A stretch of DNA of 64,000 bases, taken from NCBI GenBank assembly GCA_964036155.1, contig OZ038423.1, positions 6,215,249 through 6,279,248 on the forward strand, in the 5' to 3' direction. Under the pieces are notes generated by a model. The model had not been told where the DNA came from. It ran no database searches and saw only the letters and a list, made by a program, of their open reading frames with translations. This DNA is from Diploscapter coronatus (taxonomy: Eukaryota; Nematoda; Chromadorea; Rhabditida; Rhabditidae). Positions within the stretch are counted from its first letter, which is position 1. Each line of letters starts with the position of its first letter. This document shows positions 49,127 to 61,400 of this stretch, piece by piece. A program made the position numbers and the translations under genes.

Positions 49127-51191
49127 GCAGAAGGGGCTGTTCGCTCGGAAAAATGCACGATTATCTTCAAGAAAACTGATAAATTGTCAATTTCGAAAAA
49201 AAATTAATTCGAGAAAAAATTAGAAAGATCGAAAAATACGAGAGGAAGAATGAGTGTTACAGAAATTTGAATGTCACACCAAAGCTACACCTTATTCACT
49301 GCGCCAAAATAGACAGAAAATATCTTCACAGAAAAAAATCAAAACAATTGAAAGAAAAATGAAATGTTTCCGAATGAACGTAGCTTTGCGAATTTTTACA
49401 CTCGCAAAAAAAAACATTCATTGCCATTGCCGATTTTTTTCGTTGTTTTTTCTTTATTATAAGTGAGGGAAACTTCTTGGAAAGCTCGGTTAGTTCTGAG
49501 ACTTATTTGAAAAAAATCATAGTTGTTTTCCTTCAAAGGGAAAAAGTATTGATAAAGATTTTGAATTTTTCAAGTCAATCAAGAAAGAATAAAATTTATT
49601 AAAAAAACAATTATTAGTCAAAATATTATCGATGAGTTGGGAATGAGTGTAGAGTTGCAATGCGCGCATGATTTTGTGGGTGGAACAGAAAGGTCAATGG
49701 CTTTTATCTTTCTTCCCAATCCTGGTAAATATTTTTATGGTTGTAGCTTTTCTTATAGCGAACTAATGCTGCGATAATTATTACGACACTACACCGATTT
49801 TTCTGCTATTTTCTTGTTCATTTTTTCCGTTTTCTATTTTATTACTTATTTTGTATGCTTGAGGAATTCGGGACCAAAAATACACCTGTCTGGTTTATTT
49901 ATATTGAAAGGTTCTGAAATACATTTTTTGTAGAGTTTGTTTGCGTGAAATAATCGAAATTTTTTATTAACATGATGCGCATGACTTATTGAAAATAATG
50001 ACTAACAAACACAGATGTTAATGTGTTTAAATAATAAAAATACAATATAGATTGAATAACTACAATCTACTTTTTCCAATGATGGTAACTGGAACATTGA
50101 ACGACGACACACTAGGATGATAACTTATAATGAACGACCAAACTCAACGGATGCTGGCATTGATGTTGCAGCCAGAAATTACAAGCACACAAGTAGACAG
50201 GATGCCGGTAGATGGAAAATGACCGGAAGTGACGACCCGAAATAGGCAAGGACAAATTCGACAAGGATGCCGACCGAGATGTTAAAGCCGGAAACGACAG
50301 ATGATGCCGGTATAGATGGAATAACCGGGAGAATGTAGAGCACGAACACAAGTTGGTAAGGAAATAGTAACATATGGTGAAAAACCAATATATACAGGCA
50401 AGGTTTGCGACAATATTATTGGGCATTTGATACATATAATTTTTCCCTAGATTTTTCTTTGCTAGCGACCAGTTCCTACAATTTTTACATAACTAATCCA
50501 ACGCCTAGGTATATCATGATAACCATGTTTTCAAGAAGACCATCCTATGTTTCACTTTTTCCAACACTATCACCATCATATCTACGCCAAGATTTAAAAA
50601 TATCCAACCAAATCTTGTAAAGTTTTTGAATTCGCCTTATCAATAAATTTATCAAGTCTTAACCGAGTTGAACTTTTCGCTTTGGATTAAAAGATTAACC
50701 CTGCCATCCCTGAATAGATATTGTAAATCCACCCCTTAGCTTCGGAATCAATTTTATGTGAGATTATTATGTAAATTGAAAGGCTATGCATTCTTTCCCT
50801 GTCGCTGTTTTATCAACTAATATATGGTGGCGGAAAAATAAGTAGCTAGCGCAGGAGGATAAATCTGATTTGTATTCAGTGGCCCGCCCCATTACTGGTT
50901 TTGAAAATTATCTAATGTTTTCTGAATAGTAAATCTAACTACTCATCATTCGTAAAATGAACTTGGAAGTACAATATAGAGTGATCATGCTGATATCTTT
51001 CTCCTCACTTTATATTAGTCTCAAAAAGATAGTGTCTAATATTAGAAGAGGATATGATGCTCAAAGATCAGTTTCAACATTGCAACTGCAAGCTATTAGA
51101 ACTTAGTGTTTCTTTAATATTCTTATATTAAAACCCCCTTTCACTCCAATTACAAAAATACTTAATTCTCCGAATGTTTTTCGTTTAAATT
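49127..51191. other. Intergenic stretch before the right arm
   Basis: No gene is supported. 50100-50350 contains a degenerate repeat of GATGCCGG and GACCGGAA-type words that keeps short frames open on the minus strand, but the content is repetitive and start context is absent. Confidence 0.45.
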
Positions 51192-52404
51192 CCAACCTTC
51201 GAACCAAAACTATTTGGTCAACCCCGTCCCATCTCACCCTCCCACCCGCCCAAAATGCCCACATGTTGAGAATACTATTATTCGCTATGAAATGTCAAGG
51301 TATGGTTTTGAAGACATCAGCCTGATATCGCAGAAGTTCTTCGAATCTCGGTATCTATAGACAGCAAGATTCGATGGACTTGAGCTGGATCGAGGTGGAG
51401 TCATTCAAAACATAGCAAGCAATGAAATATCATCTCAACATATGAGCATAAAATAAGTTTGTTCATGTTTTGAAATATTGGTAATATGAAAGACCTGCAA
51501 GTCAAAATTATTCCATAAAAATTCCAACTACTTTGATACTTTCGCATTGTTCAATTTCAATAGTATCAAATGCCATATAATAATAAGCCAATAATGCTTG
51601 CCTTATACTCTTGTGCCTGTGAATAACATGGAGGTTCAATATCTAACTAGTGCACACTGACCGAAATTTTTAATAAACATTTTAGTAGAAATCTCCAAAT
51701 CTATGTACATAAATTAGCATGAAATTCTCCATGTTATTTTGAAAAATTGACAATTGAATGGAAATGATACAATGTTCGTGCTGGAAATGAATTTCTTCAG
51801 CAATGAAAATAGGCTATATCGCATAAGAAATCTCCTGAATTAATATCGGACCAAATTATTTTGATTTTTCTCAGCTTAAATGTTTTTTGCTATTGTTTTA
51901 TTTAACGCTCCGTCCTCTTCATTCTCACGAAAATGATTCCCATCATGACCCGATTTTAGAAGATGATATCTTATTCGGTGACTTCTTTTGATCGCTATAG
52001 CCTGCGAGGACGTATCGTAAATTCCATAAACATGCAAATGCTAACATTTTCCTTGCAATATCGCATCAATTTGCTAACCTCTTTAACAAGCATGTAAGAG
52101 TCAACAAAATGATGTGTAATAACAAAGTATGTTAACATTGCAGTGATTATGAAATTACGATATTGTACCGATGTTATGGTACTTGCTGCAATCAATAAAT
52201 CATGCGCATCTTATGAATGCAGGCAATTACTAAACTAATTTTTTTGGGTTTTTTAATGCTCAGGGGGATAAATATGAAAAAGAGACTAAACTCGTTTGTT
52301 TAGTCATAGAAAAATGGTTTGATTAGGGGACGATTTTTTTTGGTTTTTTTAATGCTCATAAAAGTGTTTGACCGATTTGACTTTGAACGGCTATGAACTG
52401 CGTG

Positions 52405-55400
52405 TTATTGCGGAACGCAGTTGTACGTTCTCGCAGTTCTGTTGAGCTGTTTCACATATCCGGGACAGCAGGACTGGCGAGGATAGAGACAGACTGGATC
52501 GCCGCACGCTTGCATTTCAGTGTACGCGCCTCTGGAATAGATTATTTTAGTAACAACAATAAACTTCGAATTAGGAATTTTATTTATTAATAACATCACT
52601 CTAAGTGGGAATCTGGATCCTTCGCAACATGGGGAAATAGTATGTGAGAGGGCGTTTCTCAACCCTCTGATAATACATTCTACTTCGCCATGTTGTGTGG
52701 TTGTATTATCGCGAAAAATCCAAATCCTATTTTAAGTAGGATTTGACAAGAAATTGGGATTTAAACCAACACTCACGTGCATTGACATCCGGATGGGAAG
52801 CAGTATCGCTGGGAAGCAATCTGTCCGCACATACCTGAATTTTGTTACTATAGAACTACTAAACCAAACTGGAATTTTTAGGAAATGATTGGTCCAAATA
52901 TTTAAGTTATCTTTATTATTTTACATAATCTTCACTTCTAAAATATTATAGCATTTCTAGAATGTATTGTGGACGTCCATTTAGCTAACAATGTGGAAAA
53001 TAATGCAATTCTTACACGTACAAAAAGTAACAAGCGTGCTTTGCGGACATCTACATTGATTTGTGGGTTACAATTACAGCTTTCTTCTTTACTCTTTTAA
53101 TTCAACTTTCGTTAGACAATGCTCATATTTGTAGTGCACGCTTTTCGCTTTCGCGCATGTAAAACATGTATTATTTTCATTTTCAATAAAGAATCGGACG
53201 CTCATAATATTAAATATGTACTTACCACAGGTGTCATTACAGGTAGCTGAGGGACCTGCTGCCCATTCGGTCCAAGTTCCTGGACATTGTTCAGGCTAAA
53301 TCAAGTTTCATTTATTTTTCCTAGGTAAATCAATATTGTATTCAGTTCTTACCGGGAATTCTTGGCAATAAACATATCCATCGTATCCAGTCGCTGGGTA
53401 CGTTCCAGCACAGCATTGAGCTCCAGTTGTACAGCTCGCATGGCCACATTTGCGTGTTTCAGTACTGTTTCCACTGAATTCAAATTATTTTTTGAAGAAG
53501 TGATATTACATTGATCGTACGTGCAAGGGCATCCATAGGCAGCCGAGGCGCATGTTCTGTTGCGACTCTGGGTTCCGCAGAGACCTGAAGAAGTAAATAG
53601 CAAGGTTTCAAAAATTTGTATAATTTTTCGTGAAAGGAGATCTATTTTAACGTCTCACATTTCTTTCACTCGAACTTACAATGCAGGCAAAGGTTTGGAA
53701 ACCCTCGTGATTTCAACTCCGTGCATACTTGAAGGTAAGCACTGTTGTGAAACACTAACTTGCTCTTTTTACTTTCTTCATTCTGGCAGGAAAATGATGC
53801 TTCTAGCTGAGTTGAAATTATCTATACCAGAGATGTTTACAAAATGTTAACCATGCGAGATACAGAGACGCAGAATCAAAAGAAGATCGCGTTTGACTTA
53901 TTTCTACGCAATTGTATCGCTCTAAGTTTTGTATAGTAAGAATTAAATAAAAAATTGGAATGGGCTTGCGAAAATACGAATCACGATACTTACCGCAATC
54001 AGCAGTGCAATTCGACCACGCGCCCCAATCGTTCCAAAGTCCGGTTCCTTCTGAAATTGTCTTATTATTGTCAGATTATTAAAGACGAGAGATCATTCAA
54101 TTGGTAAGAGGTCGCTTTCGGAATGATTTAAAAATCGAAAGAAAGTGTTGACCTGGATCACAGCAGGTTGTTTGCTGGATTGGCACAGAATTGTTGGGAA
54201 GAGGTCCGCAGTAGTAGATGCGATTGACTCTGTCGAGAATCTTGACGTATCCAGGGCAGCAGGATTGACGAGGATACAGACAGACATTGATTCCGCAAGG
54301 TTCCGTTTTTGTTGTATTGCCGCTGAAACGTCTAATAAATACTTCGATAAAAGAATATCATTGAATGATGAGTTTGCAGAACGAGTTCCGTCAACAAAGA
54401 TTCGATAATTACTTCGGGAGTTTTCTTTTAAAATCACTTGATTTATCTTGCACTCCATCCTCAAAATTTGTATTAGATTGTAACTTCTTATGATTAATTA
54501 TGATTGATCTCGTTAAAAATCATACACGCAAGGGCATCCATATCGAGTCGACAGACACTTTCGGTTGGATGTCTGTGATGCGCAAGATCCTAAAATCGGG
54601 TTCAATGTTTACCTTTATCGTTTGCGAATAGATAGCGATTATCACATCACATAAAAGGTAAGTTTATTTTTACTTGTCCACTATTCAGGTTAGCAAAAAA
54701 TTGATTTTAATATAGGGTGAGTCAAATATCTGGGTTTTTACGTTACATTTAAATTATAGGTTGTAGAAAATGGAATAATCTTAGCCAAACGATATGAAAC
54801 TGCCGTCGATAAGCTTGAATCTAGGGCACGTGAAATTCAAATTTTCATAGAATTCAAATCTTTTAAAGTCCAGTACATAATTTTCTTAAAGTATCATTAG
54901 CAGCCTATATTGTCGGGTCACCCTGCCGGCAGTCATGGAAACTGCATACGAGGAAATTTTCAACTTACCGCAAGTGTCGTTGCAAGGAGCCTCTGCTACC
55001 CATTCACTCCAAATTCCTAAAATAATCATATGTTGATGATTAAAAATCATTCTATAAGTGAACCTTCAGTTGGACAGCATGTGACGTTGCAGGTATTGAT
55101 GTATTCTGGTTGTGTTGGTGTTGCTGGCTGCAATGAATGAATTGGACAATATTTTTCATCTATGCACTCAATTTTTTTTTCGAAATTTGTCTTTATGATT
55201 GATGTTAGATTATATCATTTAATGCACACATTATATATTTTCTATATTAAAAATAATATAATTTTTCTAGGCCATCAAGTTATAAAATTATTGCGCAATG
55301 ATGTTCAGGTATATTGGCAGTGCAAAAATATCGTATATATCATATTACACCTCGTCATTCACATTTTATCGATTAGCACTGAACTATGTGATTTTAGAAC

Positions 55401-58400
55401 CACAATGAATTGCCAGCATTTCTGATGATGTCTCCATTTTGAAAATGATAATAATTTTGACAATTTATTATATCACATTTAGTGAGTTGATTAATTTACC
55501 TGAGGTCCACAAGCGGCTTTTCCATTGATAACAGTCAATGAGAAACCAGGGCAGCATGAGTTTCTGTAAATCAGTGTATTTTGGAGAACAATCATCAAAT
55601 TGATCCTTTTTACCTCGGATAGAGACACGTTTCAATTCCGCAGTTCTCAGTGAGTGTCGCATCTCCGCTGAAATGATATTAATTTTTGTATATCATCAAA
55701 ACCACTTTTGGTTCTTACGCGCAAGGACATCCATCTGCTTCCGATATGCAAGTTCGTGTTTTGGTAAGATTGGCACATGATCCTTAACACAAACTATTTA
55801 CTCACTATTTTTCATTAGATACTTAACAAAATATGTACTCGATATCGTTTTCGCGGTTTGAGAAAATAAAAATAACTTTGTCTAATATTCCAACTATGAA
55901 TTAATTAACTTCTCACCGCAATAATCCCTGCATTGTGGTTGCGAGAATGTCCATTCTGCAAAGAAAACATTATCAAAGACTATCGACTAGCTTTCAGTCT
56001 TCTTACCTGACCAGACACCGTTTGTCGGGCAGCAGGTCATGTTACAGAATTCATCGTATGGCTTTTGAGTTTGGGTGGTATTTGGCTGCAATGACATTTT
56101 CGAGTATATATCGTATTAAATTGTGGCCTTAGGGTTATGTCGTTAATTTTTTTTAAATCATGAATTTGGATTTAGCCCGATATGTAAAGCTACTGTAAAA
56201 ATATTCAGATAAAACTACTACTAAGTTCGATTCATTTAATTGTGTATAGCGACAAGTTTCAGTAAACTTGACTTAAAAGTTCATCGTATCAAGTTGTATC
56301 CAAATTCATTATTGTTCCAAACTTTAAATTCGTTAAGTAAATAATATCACGAATTTAAAAAAAAAAAAATGTGATGTAGAAACTTTTCACATACAGCATG
56401 AAGATATATAGAGCTTACCTGAGGTCCGCAAATGGTGTCACTTCCCACGACTTGCAATGAATATCCAGCACAGCAAGTGTCATTAGGGAAAGAGCAGACT
56501 CCGACGTTGCAATTGATGTCGCGCTCGGATTGACCGCTGAATTTGGCAACCATTTTATTTACAATTGAAAGGTGCAAGTGATCTCACGATTCGGAAACAT
56601 TTAAAAACGCTGGAATGTTGAATTTATTACTTCTTGTAAGAATGCTAGTTTGTTGATTATAAATGATCAAAATATTTGAATATCTAATCTTCAATTCAAT
56701 AGTCTGCTTATTTTCAGAGAATAAATTTGTGAAAGATAAACCAGAGAACCTAAACTCCGTTCTTTTGTAAAACGCAGCTTAGCATAAAGTGGTATCGTGA
56801 GACCACCAAAATGGAAAGCAAATCGTGCTTAGATTCGAAGACATGAAAAAGCCTAATCTAGATCTATACCTTTTTCACCGAAATCTGGCCCCGACTCTCA
56901 TTTTCTAGCTTTTCATTCGCCTCTCACTTTCAAACATTCTCTCGCTCCTCCTTTCCTCGACGCATCTGGCTTTAGACGTCGAACAAAATATGATGACTGT
57001 AACGCAGTGGTTAAGACTACGCTCTCTATGATAAACACAACGAGCTGAGTTTAACTGGGTGTATGTCGTTGTGTACAAAAGATTTTTATGCGCAACGACC
57101 GTTCTTCAATTTAACTCAAACAAAGAATTTGAGAACGAAATATTTTATGTAGGAATAAAATCTGACTTGCAAGGACAGTCATTGGCCTCTGTCTGACAAG
57201 TACGGATTTGGTGAACAGTCGAGCAGGATCCGCAAGTCGTGTTGCAGCTGGTGGTCGTGGCCCATTCTGACCAGTAGCCTCCTGTCTGAGGACAGCACGT
57301 GTAGCACTTGTCTGAGGGAGGTGGAGATGGGTTCAACTGAATGAAAGATTGTCGATCTCTTGCGTAGAATATTATTTAATTTCAGAAACACGCTATTTAA
57401 AATTGAACATTTTTGGTCAGAATAAATCCTATATTCATACGGGAAGAATAATTTGTATAAACATCTGATGGAAAGATTTTAATTTTGAAGCAACTTGAAA
57501 TCTTACATCATCCTGGCAATAATATTGCCTAGCGTCTTTATTGAGGTATTTGAGTCGATTTTCGCAGCAAGAAAGTCGAGGATAGAGGCAAACTTGATCA
57601 CCGCAAATCTGATCTCTTTCTGTCGGACCGCTAAATTTAGGTAGTTAAATTTATGTCTTGTTATCAGAAATTAGCAACTAATTTATAATCGGATTTAGTT
57701 CAAAGAAAATAATATGCTTTTCCTTTTGAATACTTTTCGTGAAGGACAAAATGAAGAATCACCTTTTCTACTTCCCTTTAGCTATCATTTTTCAATTTAA
57801 AATGATATGAAGAAATACATTCATAAAATGGTCTTGAAATATTGTAATTCATTTGACAAAGAATGGTAAGGCGACTCTGACAAATTGGATAAGTGAAATT
57901 CTTACGAGCAAGGACAGTTGTAGTCTTGCGAAATACAGAATCTTTTGACTGTCGTTGTTCCACACATTCCGCAGGTATCTAAATTAAGCGCGTATGCTTG
58001 AATAATATGATTTATTGCTGTACTGCTACCCTAGCTTTGCTAAGAAATAGTTTAAGAATCGATATTCTCAAAATATCACAACGAGCGAACCTGAGCACGG
58101 TCCTCCACTAGACCATTCGCTCCAAACTCCTCCCAGCGTGCAGCAATCCGTTAGATTTTGACCGCATTCCGGAATTGGATCTGGTTCAGTAGTTGGTGGC
58201 TGAAATAATTCAGTTTCAATTCAAAATATTGAATCTCAATGTAAGAACGATTATTTTGGAATTCTTAGGAAGTTCACCCACTTCGAAAATTCATCCATTT
58301 GGAAATACTTACTGAGAGTTTTTTTCTTTAATCAGGAGCGTGTGTTAATTGCGAATTCTATGTCGAAAAACTTCTATTCTGAGTTTTATAATGTAATGTA

Positions 58401-61400
58401 GGGCTTCGATTTTGACTCCAAAAGGTTTTTTCTTGCAATTAATCTTCGAGATGTTTCAATCCAAAACTTTATGAACCTCCGATGGGAAGTGTGTGGGCTA
58501 TGTCTAAGATGAAGAGATTTGGTGAGTTATCCTGACAAATACAAACTCCGCGCAGTACCTAACCTATTATATTCCAGCAGCGTTCAAATTTCAAAATTTA
58601 TTGAATTTTCAAACGGATTGCGGAAAATAAGTATTCATTAAATAAATGTATCGTTTTATGAACATTGATAAAGGTGGCGATATATTTACAAATTGTGTTT
58701 TCGATTCTAAATGCTTATCATCCCATATTTTTAAATTGGCGAACTTGCGCAGACATTTTTTTCCTCATTGTTTTAAAAGTAAAAATTCAACGTACTGTAG
58801 GTCCACACGTGGGTACACCTCCATCCGACTGCATGAGAGTGTAGTTTCCACAGCAGGTGGTTGTGGCAGTCTTGTTGACATTATTACAAGGGTTCAGGTT
58901 GCAAACTTCATATTTGGTCGTGGAACCACTAAATTTTGCATGGGTGCATTTAAAAATTCAATTTATTTTATTTTTTCTTGACAGTATTTATAAATGTTGA
59001 TAAAAGCTTCTGTTGAACAACCTATCCTATACGGGTACAATTTAAGTAGTGTTTAAACTTAAATTCGCTATTTTGATCATTTGAAGATCTAAATCTTATT
59101 TGGTAACTCACAGGCACATGCAGGTTGAATCAGAAGTGCACGTTCTGGTGTATTGCCTCATTTCACAGCCTCCGCAGTTGACATTCGAATCATTAGAGCA
59201 AGGAACTGATACCTAAATGATTCGCATTATCTTTAATGCTGACATTCATCTTATAAGGTGACATAGCAGCTGGCAAAATATTCAGTACTCCGACTGCCCT
59301 TTAAATATTTCCTGCTTATCCAGCATATTTATGATTATCTAAATATGACTCGACGTTTGCATACATATCGTAGATATCGAATGATGAAAGTCTATCAAGT
59401 TTAAGCCCGATTGGGTCATTAAAGTCTCCAGAAGAGACTCAAAATTTCCAGGGCGGTTAGATACTCTTGTCCGTTACTGTAAATATCTTTCGTTTTTATT
59501 TATATATCAAAGCTCCGGATCCATCTGAGTACAAACGAAGTGTGTTACCGTCCATTCGCTCCAGGTTCCAAGCACACGGCATGTCTTAGTTTCAGTCAGG
59601 TTTCCATTGCAGCTGCAGCCGTACGATGCAGAATGGCAAGTTCTGTTTCTTGTGCTGGTGCCGCACTAAAACAAGATTAGTATTTTACAAGATTAGTGCT
59701 ATTATAGTTCTTTCTAAGTGTTCAAATTTATTGTTTATATTTAAATTCAGAAATACTATAATACTATAATCTTACCTGTGTGCATGTTCCAGCGGTGCAA
59801 GATGACCATTCACTCCAGGAACCTAAATCATAATAATTTGAGGAGATTTTAACGATGTAACTTTTTTTATTAATTCTCTTATGCTTATAGAGAGCAAATG
59901 ATTTTTCGAATTTGATGTCGGTAGAATTTTGAGCTCGTAAAAATTTTGTAAAATTCTTTAATCAAAGAGATTTGTAGTTTTGACCAATCTAAACCCTCTA
60001 GTTAACTCGATAATTACCCTTTCCAATGTCCGTGATTATTCTTCAATGAAAGTTAGAATTTCAATTCACTTTTATGCATCCGAATCAAAAATTGACCATT
60101 TCTCTACCAAATGCGAACTCATTTCCCAAATGATTCAGCACCTTGCTAACGGTGAGTTGTAGAAATGAATGGAAAAGGCGTTCATAACTGACAAAATGAT
60201 GAATACTCTAATGCAGTTCCGTTATATCAAAGTGATTTGAAATTTTGTAGAAATAGTCTACTCATTGGAATCACAAGTCTTTTAAGCGTGCGACCATCAG
60301 ATCGAGTCTTGGGTATTTTCGCATACTTACCTTACATATAATTCTGATTAGAATAGTAAAAACGCAAGATTTATAGTGTTAACATATTTTTGTCAGAAAT
60401 TATAACGATTTACCGAAGAATCCGTTTGGAGGGCAGCAAGAAGTATCAGGAGCTGGTTCTGTGTAGTTCGGCTAAACTCGAAATAGCTAATATATTTCAA
60501 CTGAATACAATTGAATACCTGTGGACCACAATAGTAGACACGATTCACACGATCGAGGATCTTACTGTAGTTACCGCAACAAGATAATCTAAAAGATGCA
60601 TATCAAAAATCCAGTTTTCTATCATCCGATAAAAACCAAATAAATGCACTAGATTCGATTACCTTGGATAAGTACAGACATTAAGACCGCACATTTTAAC
60701 TCTTTCCGCGTTGCCACTAAAATAAATTCTTGAAATCGTAATATTGGAAAATATCATGTGACTTTTAAATTACTCGAAAGGTTTGACTTTATGATCTATT
60801 CTTGCATAATGATAAAGTTTGAAACCAAATACGATTTTTAAACAGTACTATATTTTATTTTGAAATAGGAAGAATGGGGCGGAGTCATGAGTAAGTGTGC
60901 AAACCCTTGGCATTTTTTCTCTACAATTTTCTCTCTTGCTTCAACAAGAAGGCAAGAGACAACGCTTCCTGTCTATGCATCTCTGATTTCTCGAACTTTG
61001 TATCTCTTTCTTCTTTCAGTGCTGTTTCTCCTACCAGGGCTAGAACTACTCTTGCCGACACGCCTCTACTTTTCCTCTTTCAAAATGAATTCTGTCATAA
61101 AATATCAAAATTAATGCGTAAGATTCCTTTACATGCTTCCAACCTCAAAATAGATTGTTCATTCAAGATTTTCGATTTGTGATGTTTGTTAAAAATATGT
61201 CGTACGTGCAAGGACATCCTTGGTCTTCAGTAATGCATTGTCTGGTGTATCTCTGCTGAGCGCAGCTACCGCAAGTGTCAGCGCAAGTGTCTGTTGTCGT
61301 CCAGTCTGACCACAGTCCTCCTGAAGGACAGCACATTGTCGTGGTTGTTGACTGAGTCTGAAAAGTAAATTTATTCGTATTTCGAAATAAACTAAAAATG

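Noticed and set aside
50112..50435. Possible 107-residue minus-strand gene
   Set aside because: The stretch is a degenerate repeat that keeps several frames open, with no splice or start signals.
57000..57070. Functional tRNA gene
   Set aside because: A- and B-box-like words are present but no acceptor stem or intact cloverleaf could be drawn. It is listed only as tRNA-like.
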